Part shown: positions 52,710-61,311 of the stretch, in pieces
Numbering within the stretch: position 1 is the stretch's first letter
Layout: every line of letters starts with the position of its first letter
From: Mycolicibacterium setense
GTDB taxonomy: Bacteria > Actinomycetota > Actinomycetes > Mycobacteriales > Mycobacteriaceae
Assembly: GCF_000805385.1 (NCBI RefSeq)
Contig: NZ_JTJW01000006.1
Span: forward strand, 496,001-560,000
Reading direction: 5' to 3'
Length of the DNA: 64,000 nt
Translations under genes and position numbers: made by a program
Notes under the pieces: generated by a model
What the model was told of the DNA's origin: nothing
Database searches by the model: none
The model's input: the letters and a program-made list of their open reading frames with translations, nothing else

Positions 52710-54533
52710 ATGGCAACTCAAACATCACCAGTCACACGGACCACAGGCCTGCTGGCTGTCCTCGTGGTCCTCGGGGCAACCGCGCTCAGCGCCTGCACCC
52801 CGCGGCCCGACGGGCCCGAACCCACTGCCGAGCAGTTCTTCGCGGCACTGGCCACTGGTGACACCGCGGCCGCTGCGATGCTGGCCGACCGGCCCGAGGA
52901 TGCCAAGACCGCTCTGAGCGAGGCATGGAACGGCTTGCAGGCCACCCGGCTGGACGCGCAGATCATCGGTTCGAAGTACGCCCAGGACACCGGGAGCGTC
53001 ACCTACCGCTACACCTGGCACCTGCCGAAGGACCGCACCTGGACCTACGACGGACAGCTCAACATGATCCGCGACGAGGGCCGCTGGGAGGTGCGCTGGA
53101 GTGCCACCGGGCTGCACCCGAAACTGGGCGAACACCAAACCTTCGCCCTGCGGGCCGACGCACCGCGACGGGCCTCGATCAACGAGCGCGGCGGCACCGA
53201 TGTGCTGGTGCCCGGCTACATCTATCACTTCGCGCTCGATGCCAGGACGGCCGGCTCCGCGCTGATGCCGACGGCCCGGGCGGTGGCCGACGCGCTGCGG
53301 GGCTTCGATCCGGCCCTGGGCGACCCCCAGCGACTTGCCGAACAGGCCAGCGCGTCAGCACAGCCGATGAGCCTGATCACCCTGAAGCAAGCGGACAACG
53401 ACCGCGTAGCGCCTGCCATCGGCAGGCTGCCCGGCGTCGTCGTCACTCCGCAGCCCGAAATGTTGCCCACCGACGAATCTTTCGCCCCGGTCATCGTCAA
53501 CGAGGTCAAGCGGTCGGTGTCCGACCAACTCGACGGTCAGCCGGGCTGGCGGGTGGTCTCGGTCAACCAGAACGGCGTCGACGTCGACGTGCTCAACGAG
53601 GTCCCGGGCGATCCGGCACCGTCGATCACCATCAGTCTCGACCGCGCCGTGCAGGACGCCGCGCAGAACGCCGTCAACACCACGGGCAAGCAGGCGATGA
53701 TCGTCGCGATCAAACCGTCTACCGGTGAGATCCTGGCGGTCGCGCAGAACGCGGCCGCCGACGCCGTCGGGCCGCTCGCGACCATGGGACAGTTCCCGCC
53801 CGGCTCGACGTTCAAGATGATCACCGCGGGCGCCGCGATCGAACGTGACATGGCAACGCCCAACACACTTTTGGGCTGCCCCGGCACACTCGACATCGGG
53901 CACCGCACCGTCACCAACTATGACGCGTTCGATCTCGGCACGGTGCCGCTGTCACGGGCATTCGCCAATTCCTGCAACACCACCTTCGGCGAACTCGCCA
54001 GCCGGATGCCGCCGCGCGGCCTCACCCAGGCTGCGGCGCGCTACGGCATCGGCACCGACTATCAGGTGGACGGCATCTCCACGCTGACCGGTTCGGTACC
54101 CCCGACCGTCGATCTCGCCGAGCGCACAGAGGACGGATTCGGCCAGGGCAAGGTTCTGGTCAGTCCGTTCGGGATGGCACTGGCCGCGGCCACGGTGGCC
54201 GCCGGTAAGACGCCGGTGCCGCAACTCATCGCGGGACGCCAGACGATGGTCGACCGCGCAGGCGCCCCGATCAGCCCGAAGATGGTCGAGGGCTTGCGGC
54301 CGATGATGCGGTTGGTGGTGACCAACGGCACGGCCAAGGACCTCAACGGGCTCGGTGACGTGCGCGGTAAGACCGGTGAGGCCGAGTTCATGGGTGGCTC
54401 GCATTCCTGGTTCGCCGGCTACCGCGGGGACATGGCCTTTGCGGCACTCATCGTCGGCGGCGGCAGTTCGGAGTACGCGGTGCGGATGTGCAAGACCATG
54501 TTCGAGGGGTTGCCCCCGGCCTACCTGGCCTGA
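52710..54533 (+). CDS. Penicillin-binding lipoprotein (Rv2864c-like transpeptidase)
   Basis: 607-residue class B-like PBP. Signal peptide with lipobox LSAC (Cys at about residue 29), an NTF2-like MecA-N domain (about 35-155, EQFFAALATGDTAAAAML), a dimerisation domain, and the transpeptidase domain with PGSTFKMITAG (S-x2-K, serine about residue 367), ANSCNTTF (S-x-N) and RGKTGEAEF (K-T-G). Crosslinks peptidoglycan outside the membrane. Equivalent of Rv2864c (about 600 residues). Confidence 0.93.
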   Translation: MATQTSPVTRTTGLLAVLVVLGATALSACTPRPDGPEPTAEQFFAALATGDTAAAAMLADRPEDAKTALSEAWNGLQATRLDAQIIGSKYAQDTGSVTYRYTWHLPKDRTWTYDGQLNMIRDEGRWEVRWSATGLHPKLGEHQTFALRADAPRRASINERGGTDVLVPGYIYHFALDARTAGSALMPTARAVADALRGFDPALGDPQRLAEQASASAQPMSLITLKQADNDRVAPAIGRLPGVVVTPQPEMLPTDESFAPVIVNEVKRSVSDQLDGQPGWRVVSVNQNGVDVDVLNEVPGDPAPSITISLDRAVQDAAQNAVNTTGKQAMIVAIKPSTGEILAVAQNAAADAVGPLATMGQFPPGSTFKMITAGAAIERDMATPNTLLGCPGTLDIGHRTVTNYDAFDLGTVPLSRAFANSCNTTFGELASRMPPRGLTQAAARYGIGTDYQVDGISTLTGSVPPTVDLAERTEDGFGQGKVLVSPFGMALAAATVAAGKTPVPQLIAGRQTMVDRAGAPISPKMVEGLRPMMRLVVTNGTAKDLNGLGDVRGKTGEAEFMGGSHSWFAGYRGDMAFAALIVGGGSSEYAVRMCKTMFEGLPPAYLA

Positions 54534-54556
54534 ACGGCGGTACCGTTGAACCTGCC

Positions 54557-55144
54557 ATGACTGGGATCAATGACCAATCCGTGCATCTGCGGGTCTCCGA
54601 TGCCGATCGCAACGGCACGCTGCGGCGTCTGCACAACGCGGTCGCCCTCGGGCTGATCGACATCGCCGAGTTCGAGGAGCGTTCGGCGAGGGTGTCGCAC
54701 GCCCGTCTGCATTCGGACCTGGATGCGTTGGTGGGGGACCTGCCCGGCCCCGGAGCGATCGTCACCACGGCGACCGACCGGGTCGAGTTGCGGGGCGTGC
54801 TCGGTTCCCTGAAACGGCAGGGTGAGTGGACGGTGCCGACCCGGCTGGCGTTGGTGCGCCGGATGGGTTCGGTCGAGCTGGACCTGACCCGGGCCCGATT
54901 CGCCGGGCCGATGGTGGTCATCGAGCTGGACATGAAATTCGGGTCCGTGGAGATCCGGCTGCCCGAAGGAGCCAGCGCATCGATCGACGATGTCGAGGTG
55001 ATCGTGGGCAGCGCCGACGACCACCGCCGCGACGCGCCGGCCGACGGCACCCCGCACATCATCCTCACCGGCAAGGTGGTGTGCGGTTCGGTGGATATCC
55101 GCGGCCCGCGCCGGAACTGGAAGCTGACGCTGCGCCGGTCCTGA
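54557..55144 (+). CDS. DUF1707 domain protein
   Basis: 195 residues. DUF1707 at the N-terminus (about 8-60: LRVSDADRNGTLRRLHNAVALGLIDIAEFEERSARV), then a beta-rich LiaF/DUF2154-like C-terminal region (RMGSVELDLTRARF, FGSVEIRLPEGASASIDDVEV). Cytosolic; no membrane helix between the domains. Start ATG 54557. Family is frequent in actinobacterial envelope-stress loci; role unproven. Confidence 0.85.
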   Translation: MTGINDQSVHLRVSDADRNGTLRRLHNAVALGLIDIAEFEERSARVSHARLHSDLDALVGDLPGPGAIVTTATDRVELRGVLGSLKRQGEWTVPTRLALVRRMGSVELDLTRARFAGPMVVIELDMKFGSVEIRLPEGASASIDDVEVIVGSADDHRRDAPADGTPHIILTGKVVCGSVDIRGPRRNWKLTLRRS

Positions 55145-55156
55145 GCCCGGCGGCTC

Positions 55157-55537
55157 TCACCGCGGTTCGAGCACCGCGAACGTCAGCGTCGCGCGGGCGG
55201 CGAGCCGATCGCGGGTGACGTCGGTGACATCGACCGAGGTCACGATCAGGCGTTTGCCTGCCCGCACCACCTTCGCCTCCGCGCGGGCCGTGCCCATGAT
55301 GGGTGCCAGGAAGTGGATGTTGAGGTCAGCGGTCGTCACGTCGTAACCGACACCGCTGGCATTGCCGGCCAGCATCCCCGCCGCGATGTCGATCAGGGTT
55401 GCCACCAGCCCGCCCTGCAGAGCGCCGCGGACGTTGGCGAGGTCGGGTCGGTTGTCCATCTCCAGGACCAACCGGTCGGCGGTCGACTCGACTTCGCGAT
55501 AGTCCAGCATTTGCAAGACATGAACGGTCTCGGTCAT
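55157..55537 (-). CDS. PaaI-type hotdog thioesterase
   Basis: 126-residue single-hotdog thioesterase. LANVRGALQGGLVATLIDIAAGM is the central helix with the G-G-x2-A motif of the PaaI group; TADLNIHFLAPIMGT and AEAKVVRAGKRLIVTSVDV are the strands. It acts on an aryl- or acyl-CoA. Convergent with the DUF1707 gene with 12 bp between stops. Confidence 0.85.
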   Translation of the reverse strand: MTETVHVLQMLDYREVESTADRLVLEMDNRPDLANVRGALQGGLVATLIDIAAGMLAGNASGVGYDVTTADLNIHFLAPIMGTARAEAKVVRAGKRLIVTSVDVTDVTRDRLAARATLTFAVLEPR

Positions 55538-55653
55538 CGCCGTGCCTCAGTCATTCCCGTACGGTAACACCATTACCGATAACCGAGAGCGGCACTCTCT
55601 CGTGGTCTCCCCGCAGCGCCCTGGCCCGATGGGGCGGCGATTAAGCTGTGCAC

Positions 55654-56511
55654 ATGCCTGTTCGTACCGCCCTGCGCCCCGGTGTGGTCTCACCTACCCT
55701 GCCGGTACCCAAGTCGATCCCGCGGCCGGAATATGCCTGGCAGCCCACCGTGCGCGAGGGCAGCGAACCGTGGGTGCAGACCCCCGAGGTGATCGAGAAG
55801 ATGCGCGTGGCGGGACGCATCGCGGCCGCCGCCCTGGCCGAGGCCGGCAAGGCCGTGGCGCCGGGCATCACCACCGACGAGCTCGACCGCATCGCCCACG
55901 ACTACATGATCGACCACGGTGCCTATCCATCGACGTTGGGCTACAAGGGCTTTCCCAAATCCTGCTGCACCTCGCTGAACGAGGTGATCTGCCACGGCAT
56001 CCCGGACTCGACCGTCATCGAGGACGGTGACATCGTCAACATCGACGTCACCGCATACATCGAGGGCGTGCACGGCGACACCAATGCCACCTTCCTGGCC
56101 GGCGACGTTTCGGAGGAGCACAGGCTGCTCGTCGAGCGCACACACGAAGCGACCATGCGCGCCATCAAGGCGGTCAAGCCGGGGCGGGCGCTCTCCATCG
56201 TCGGCCGGGTCATCGAGGCTTACGCAAACCGGTTCGGCTACAACGTCGTTCGTGATTTCACCGGCCACGGCATCGGCACCACGTTCCACAACGGGCTGGT
56301 GGTGCTGCACTACGACCAGCCGGCGGTCGAGACCGTGCTGGAGCCGGGGATGACGTTCACCATCGAGCCGATGATCAACCTGGGCTCACTGGACTACGAA
56401 ATCTGGGACGACGAGTGGACCGTGGTGACCAAGGACCGCAAATGGACCGCTCAGTTCGAGCACACCCTGGTGGTCACCGAGGACGGCGCCGACATCCTGA
56501 CCCTGCCGTGA
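55654..56511 (+). CDS. map: Type I methionine aminopeptidase
   Basis: 285-residue MetAP with an N-terminal extension of about 40 residues rich in Pro ([13 protein letters not shown]), as in mycobacterial MapB (Rv2861c, 285 aa). Five metal ligands: Asp in [21 protein letters not shown] (two Asp), His in [11 protein letters not shown], Glu in [10 protein letters not shown] and Glu in [11 protein letters not shown]. It removes the initiator Met. ATG 55654. Confidence 0.95.
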   Translation: MPVRTALRPGVVSPTLPVPKSIPRPEYAWQPTVREGSEPWVQTPEVIEKMRVAGRIAAAALAEAGKAVAPGITTDELDRIAHDYMIDHGAYPSTLGYKGFPKSCCTSLNEVICHGIPDSTVIEDGDIVNIDVTAYIEGVHGDTNATFLAGDVSEEHRLLVERTHEATMRAIKAVKPGRALSIVGRVIEAYANRFGYNVVRDFTGHGIGTTFHNGLVVLHYDQPAVETVLEPGMTFTIEPMINLGSLDYEIWDDEWTVVTKDRKWTAQFEHTLVVTEDGADILTLP

Positions 56512-56520
56512 GACTCCTCC

Positions 56521-56582
56521 CGCGAGCAGACGTCAAAACCCCCTCAAACCCTGGATTTTGGGGGGTTTCACGTCTGCTCGCG
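56521..56582. terminator. 23-bp stem-loop between map and cobQ
   Basis: Arms 56521-56543 (CGCGAGCAGACGTC-AAAACCCCC) and 56560-56582 (GGGGGGTTTCACGTCTGCTCGCG) pair with one or two mismatches around a 16-nt loop. It lies 9 bp after the map stop and ends 8 bp before the cobQ ATG. Strong enough to act as terminator or attenuator and it removes room for a ribosome binding site. CGCGAGCAGACG hairpins of this kind are common between mycobacterial genes. Confidence 0.65.
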
Positions 56583-56590
56583 CCAGAAAA

Positions 56591-58096
56591 ATGAGCGGGG
56601 CGCTGCTGGTCGCGGGGACGACCTCCGACGCCGGCAAGTCGATGGTCGTCGCCGGGCTCTGTCGGCTCTTGGCCCGTAAGGGCCTGTCCGTGGCGCCGTT
56701 CAAGGCGCAGAACATGTCGAACAACTCGGCGGTCACCGTCGACGGCGGCGAGATCGGCCGCGCCCAGGCCATGCAGGCCCGTGCGGCTGGGCTGGCGCCC
56801 AGCACCCGGTTCAACCCGATCCTGCTCAAGCCCGGCGGGGACCGCACCTCGCAGTTGGTGATCAGGGGACAGGTGGCCGGAACCGTGGCCGCGGGCGACT
56901 ACTTCACCCACCGAGACCGGCTCGCCACGGTCGTCGCCGAGGAGCTGGCCTCGCTGCGATCCGAATACGACGTGGTGATCTGTGAAGGTGCGGGCTCGCC
57001 GGCCGAGATCAACCTGCGCGCCACCGACCTGGCCAACATGGGGCTGGCCCGCGCCGCGGACCTGCCGGTGGTCGTGGTGGGCGACATCGACCGTGGCGGC
57101 CTGCTGGCCCACCTGCACGGCACCGTGGCGGTCCTGGACGCCGAGGATCAGGCGCTCATCGCCGGCTTCATCGTCAACAAGTTCCGCGGCGACCCGGCCC
57201 TGCTGGAACCCGGGTTGCGCCGACTGCAGGAGCTGACCGGTCGCCCCACCTACGGGGTGATCCCGTTCGATGACGGAATCTGGCTGGACACAGAAGATTC
57301 CGTTTCGGTCCGGCCGGGAGGCATGGTGGGGACACCGCAAGCGCCCCACGGCACCCAGACACTCACTGTCGCCGCGGTCAGACTGCCCCGAATCTCCAAC
57401 TCCACCGACATCGAGGCACTGGCATGCGAGCCGGGTGTCGAGGTGCGGTGGGTCGCCGACGCCGCCGACCTCGCCGGTGCACACCTCGTGGTGATCCCGG
57501 GGAGCAAGGCCACCGTGAACGATCTGGCCTGGCTGCGACAACGCGGGCTGGCCGAGGCCATCCGCGCCCACGCGGCGCAGGGCAGGCCCGTACTCGGGGT
57601 GTGCGGCGGGTTCCAGATGTTGTGCCGTCGCATCGAGGACGCCGTAGAAGCGGGAGCGTCCGCGGCGGTCTGCGTCGAGGGCTTGGGTCTGCTCGACGCC
57701 GACATCGAGTTCGCCGCCGAGAAAACCCTACGGCATTGGGAAGAGCCCTTGTGGGGCTACGAGATTCATCATGGTCAGGTGACGCGTGCGGCCGCCGAGG
57801 ACTGGCTCGGGGTGGGGCTGCGCCGCGGCGCGGTATACGGCACGCATTGGCACGGCCTGCTCGACAACGACCGGCTGCGCCGGACCTGGCTGACCGAGAT
57901 CGCCGACAGTGCCGGGCGTGACGGATTCGTGGTTGCCGACGACACCGACGTCAGCGGTCGCCGCGATGCACAGCTGGACCTGATGGCCGACCTACTGGCC
58001 GCCCATCTCGACATCGACGCAGTGCTCGACCTCGTTCAGCACGGGACGCCGCCGCGGCCCACGATGAGCACTGCGCTCGTCACTCCGCCCCGGTAA
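56591..58096 (+). CDS. cobQ: Adenosylcobyric acid synthase
   Basis: 501-residue glutamine-dependent amidotransferase of B12 synthesis, amidating side chains of adenosylcobyrinic acid a,c-diamide. N-terminal P-loop [33 protein letters not shown], then the glutaminase domain with nucleophile Cys in [10 protein letters not shown] (about residue 338) and His in [14 protein letters not shown] 56591 is fixed by the P-loop position, leaving the hairpin immediately before it and no Shine-Dalgarno. Its B12-pathway partners are elsewhere. Confidence 0.94.
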   Translation: MSGALLVAGTTSDAGKSMVVAGLCRLLARKGLSVAPFKAQNMSNNSAVTVDGGEIGRAQAMQARAAGLAPSTRFNPILLKPGGDRTSQLVIRGQVAGTVAAGDYFTHRDRLATVVAEELASLRSEYDVVICEGAGSPAEINLRATDLANMGLARAADLPVVVVGDIDRGGLLAHLHGTVAVLDAEDQALIAGFIVNKFRGDPALLEPGLRRLQELTGRPTYGVIPFDDGIWLDTEDSVSVRPGGMVGTPQAPHGTQTLTVAAVRLPRISNSTDIEALACEPGVEVRWVADAADLAGAHLVVIPGSKATVNDLAWLRQRGLAEAIRAHAAQGRPVLGVCGGFQMLCRRIEDAVEAGASAAVCVEGLGLLDADIEFAAEKTLRHWEEPLWGYEIHHGQVTRAAAEDWLGVGLRRGAVYGTHWHGLLDNDRLRRTWLTEIADSAGRDGFVVADDTDVSGRRDAQLDLMADLLAAHLDIDAVLDLVQHGTPPRPTMSTALVTPPR

Positions 58097-58105
58097 CCTG
58101 GGCAG

Positions 58106-58777
58106 ATGATTCGGTGCCATCGACGGGTGGCAGCTTTGGCGGGGTTGGCCGCCCTATTCCTCTCCGGCTGTACGTCGGTGATCGCCGGTGCGCCCACCTG
58201 GCCCGGCGCCACCATGGAGAAGGTGTTGCTGACACCCGCCGACTTTCCGCCCGGCGTGCAGGTCGATCGGGTCACCGACGACGGCGCGGGCCCGGCGGAG
58301 CCCGGCGGTCCGTCGCCGATGCTGTCCACACCGGCCGGTTGCAGCGACGGGCTGACCAGAGTGATCGCCGGATCCGCCGAGCGGGGTCCGGGCAGTGCGG
58401 TGCAGATCATCGCCGCCTACGACGGTGCGCGCATGGTGCTGACCGTGATGACCTCGCCACTGCCGCTGGATCAGTTGGCGGCTACGGCGGAGCGCTGCGC
58501 GAAGTTCTCCACGTACTTCGATCCCGCGGACAAGGGCATCCCGATGACCACCACCAAGCTGAGCGCACCGCGTCCGTCGGCGTTGGCCTATCAGCAGACC
58601 ATGCGGCTGGGCGCTAGTGAGCAGAGCATCTTCTTCGCCTTCGAAAACGTCGGCAACTGGGCGGTTTTCGGCATCGCGTTCCCCACGCCGAATCCGTCGA
58701 TCGTCGCCAAAGGTGCATTGCCGCAGACATTTCTGGATGTTTTCGGTATGCAGGCCGAGCGTCTTACCGCCCGCTGA
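58106..58777 (+). CDS. Secreted lipoprotein of unknown function
   Basis: 223 residues with a signal peptide and lipobox LSGC (Cys about residue 22; ALFLSGCTSVIAG), so anchored to the membrane surface. The mature part has YPT-like LLTPADFPPGVQVDR, a Cys pair (about C77 and C132) that could form a disulfide, and the closing QMFDVFG-like FLDVFGMQAERL. It resembles mycobacterial DUF5642-type sensor/lipoproteins, but I do not assign it. Nine bp after cobQ. Confidence 0.8.
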   Translation: MIRCHRRVAALAGLAALFLSGCTSVIAGAPTWPGATMEKVLLTPADFPPGVQVDRVTDDGAGPAEPGGPSPMLSTPAGCSDGLTRVIAGSAERGPGSAVQIIAAYDGARMVLTVMTSPLPLDQLAATAERCAKFSTYFDPADKGIPMTTTKLSAPRPSALAYQQTMRLGASEQSIFFAFENVGNWAVFGIAFPTPNPSIVAKGALPQTFLDVFGMQAERLTAR

Positions 58778-58840
58778 CGCAGGCGTCAGGACAATGCTGA
58801 TTCCCGCCCGCCCGCAGCTACTGGGCGGTAGTTTGTCCGA

Positions 58841-59404
58841 ATGCTTACGACCGTCGCGACGATCGACGGATACACCACACCCGTCGACGTCTCGGGGCCC
58901 GAGAAGGGTTCCACCGTGGTGGTGCTGAGCGCAGGCCATCACGGCCCGGCCGCATACGAGCCGATCTGCCGGCGCCTTCACACCGCTTCGCTGCGCACTG
59001 TGATCATCGGTCCCGATCCGCGCCTGACCGCCAAGTCGGTGGTCGGCATTCTCGATTCACTCAACATCAAATGGGCGCTGTTGGTCGGCGACCGGCTCGG
59101 GGGAGAACTCGCCTGGGAGCTCGCCGCGACCCGGCTGGACAAGTTCATCGGTCTGGTGGTGGTGGATCGCGGCCATCCTCGGGTCGCCGATGCCACCGGG
59201 ACGATCCGCGACGACGAATGCCCGCCGGTGGAGATGAACACCACGGTGCTCGTCAGCACACCCGCGGCCCGCGCCGTCGCCAAGGCCAGCCAGCGCTATG
59301 TGTACGGCGACTTCCGGCTGGTGGAGATAGCGGGCCGCCGCAACGCCGGCGACTCGACCGCCCAGCTCGCGGCGGAGATCGTGCTGCGCACCAGCAGTTG
59401 GTGA
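58841..59404 (+). CDS. Alpha/beta-hydrolase-fold pseudoenzyme (nucleophile missing)
   Basis: 187 residues with a compact alpha/beta-hydrolase pattern: VVVLSAGHHGPAAYEPICRRL (oxyanion-loop region), LLVGDRLGGELAWELA (nucleophile elbow) and FIGLVVVDRG (strand 6). The elbow reads GDRLGG, where an active enzyme has G-x-S-x-G: the serine position holds Arg. A late catalytic His is not obvious either. It is short, as if the lid and the last strand were lost. Likely a binding or regulatory protein. Ends in the tandem repeat region. Confidence 0.7.
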   Translation: MLTTVATIDGYTTPVDVSGPEKGSTVVVLSAGHHGPAAYEPICRRLHTASLRTVIIGPDPRLTAKSVVGILDSLNIKWALLVGDRLGGELAWELAATRLDKFIGLVVVDRGHPRVADATGTIRDDECPPVEMNTTVLVSTPAARAVAKASQRYVYGDFRLVEIAGRRNAGDSTAQLAAEIVLRTSSW

Positions 59405-59407
59405 ATA

Positions 59408-59536
59408 GCGCGAGCGCTCAGTCAGCCGCCACTGGGCTTGATACTCGGCGGCCTGCCTTCGCGCGAGCGCTCAGTCAGCCGCCACTGGGCTTGATACTCG
59501 GCGGCCTGCCTTCGCGCGAGCGCTCAGTCAGCCGCC
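59408..59536. repeat. 53-bp tandem repeat, 2.4 copies
   Basis: Copies start at 59408, 59461 and 59514 (third copy is 23 bp long). Each begins GCGCGAGCGCTCAGTCAGCC and contains GGCTTGATACTCGGC. The third copy contains the ngg stop (59524-59526); equivalent stops occur in the other copies. Each full copy can form GCCGCC...GGCGGC stems. It fills the junction of the convergent hydrolase-like gene (ends 59404) and ngg. Confidence 0.95.
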
Positions 59537-61311
59537 TCGGAAGGCGTCCAGGCTTGCGGCAACCCCGGCTGCTGCGGAAACAGAAAGTCCACGAAGGCCG
59601 CGGCCGTCGGCTGCGGCTCATGATTGGCCAGGCCCGGCCGTTCATTGGCTTCGATGAAGACGTACTCCCGGCCCGTGACATCGGGTACCAGCAGGTCGAT
59701 CCCCGTCACCGGGATACCGATGGCCGCGGCGGCGGTCACGGCGACCCGGCACAGCTCGGCGTTCACCTCCGCGGTGACGTCGTGAATGGTCCCGCCCTGA
59801 TGCAGGTTCGCCGTTCGGCGCACACGCAGGCGCTCGCCCTCGGGCAGCACGTCGTCGAAGGACCAGCCGGCATCGGCGACCGTGCCCACGGTGACGTCGT
59901 CGATCGGGATGCGTGATTCTCCGCCGGTGGCCGCCGACCGGCGCCGCGACTGGGCCTCGATCAACTCGCCCACGGTGTGCCGTCCGGTGCCGACGACCTC
60001 GGCGGGCCTGCGAATAGCCGCGGCCACCACCTTGCCGTCGATCACCACCAGGCGAAGATCGTCGCCGGCGGCCCGCTGCTCGATCAGCACCTCGGGATAC
60101 TGCTCGCGGGCCCGGTGCAACGCCGCGTCCAACTCGTCGCTGCCGTCCACCCCGACGGTGATGCCCTTACCCTGCTCGCCGCGGGTGGGCTTGACCACCA
60201 CATCGCCGACTTCGGACAAGAAGTCGTGGTCCTCGTGGTCGAAAGTCGCCAGCCGCCCCTTGGGCACCGAGATGCCGGCCTCCGAAACGATCCGACGGGT
60301 CTGCCGCTTGTCGTCGCACCGGGCCATGGCCACCGCGGAAGTGAACTCCGACAGCGACTCTCGGGTGATGACTGTGCGCCCGCCATGAGACAGTCGCATC
60401 TCGCCCGCGCCCGCGTCGAGCACCTCGACCCGGATGCCGCGACGCATCGCCTCGTCAGCGATGATGCGCGCGTACGGATTCAGATCGTCGACCGTTTCGG
60501 GCGGGTGGGTGAACAACGGCTCGTTGATCGCGTTCTTGCGCTTGACGGCAAGCACCGGCACCCGTTGGAACCCCAACTTCTCGTAGAGCCCGATGGCCGC
60601 GGAATTGTCATGTGCCACTGACAGATCCAGATAAGCCCGGCCGCGCTCACGGAAGATTCCGGCCAGGGTCCGGGTCAGCGCGTCCCCGACGCCGGGCAGT
60701 CCGGCCGCCGGGTCCACGGCCAGGCTCCACAGGCTCGAGCCGTCCTCGGGGTCGGCGAACAGCCGCTTGTGGTCGACGCCGGTGACCGTGCCCACCACGG
60801 AGCCGTCGTCGTCGCGCACCGCGACGAGGTAGACCACTGCCGGCGTCAGGGTGTGGTTGTGCCAGATGACGTCGACCGGGGCGGGCACCATTCCGCACCG
60901 CACGTACACACGGTTCATCGCGTCGGCGTCGCTCGGCGTCTGCAGAGTGCGCACGGTGAACCCTAGGGGTTCTGCGGCGGTGAACTCGTCGGTGAACCGC
61001 AACCGGTAGGTGTGGCTCGGGTCGATGAACAACTCGGCGGGGGAGCGGGCGATGAGCACGTGCGATTCACGGGCGTAGATGCAGATGTCCCGCCGGCCGG
61101 GGCCCTCCTGCTGCAACACCTCGGCAAGTTGTTCGGGGTCGGCGAAGGTCTGCCCGAATATGAGACGGCCCCAGCCGAGTTCGAGCACCACGTCGTCGGC
61201 CATGGCGTCAACCAGGTGTTGCGGGGACGCGTCGTGCAGGCCCAGCGTGATCGCCTCGGTGTGATCGGCGCCCAGCGAGTCTGCCGATGCATCATGATCA
61301 GTTGCGGTCAC
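59524..61311 (-). CDS. ngg: N-acetylglutaminylglutamine synthetase
   Basis: 595-residue fusion of an N-terminal GNAT acetyltransferase (about residues 80-290; VDPAAGLPGVGDALTRTLAG, SAAIGLYEKLGFQRVP) and a C-terminal ATP-grasp ligase (about 300-595; GDVVVKPTRGEQGKGITVGV, FIEANERPGL). It makes the dipeptide N-acetylglutaminylglutamine from glutamine, the precursor of the osmolyte NAGGN. GTG 61311 overlaps the asnO stop (GTGA), so the genes are coupled. Its C-terminus ends in a tandem-repeat unit. Confidence 0.88.
   Translation of the reverse strand: MTATDHDASADSLGADHTEAITLGLHDASPQHLVDAMADDVVLELGWGRLIFGQTFADPEQLAEVLQQEGPGRRDICIYARESHVLIARSPAELFIDPSHTYRLRFTDEFTAAEPLGFTVRTLQTPSDADAMNRVYVRCGMVPAPVDVIWHNHTLTPAVVYLVAVRDDDGSVVGTVTGVDHKRLFADPEDGSSLWSLAVDPAAGLPGVGDALTRTLAGIFRERGRAYLDLSVAHDNSAAIGLYEKLGFQRVPVLAVKRKNAINEPLFTHPPETVDDLNPYARIIADEAMRRGIRVEVLDAGAGEMRLSHGGRTVITRESLSEFTSAVAMARCDDKRQTRRIVSEAGISVPKGRLATFDHEDHDFLSEVGDVVVKPTRGEQGKGITVGVDGSDELDAALHRAREQYPEVLIEQRAAGDDLRLVVIDGKVVAAAIRRPAEVVGTGRHTVGELIEAQSRRRSAATGGESRIPIDDVTVGTVADAGWSFDDVLPEGERLRVRRTANLHQGGTIHDVTAEVNAELCRVAVTAAAAIGIPVTGIDLLVPDVTGREYVFIEANERPGLANHEPQPTAAAFVDFLFPQQPGLPQAWTPSEAAD

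Noticed and set aside
56512..56590. Cobalamin riboswitch before cobQ
   Set aside because: Only 79 bp are available and they are filled by a simple stem-loop; the B12-box and the multi-stem core are absent.
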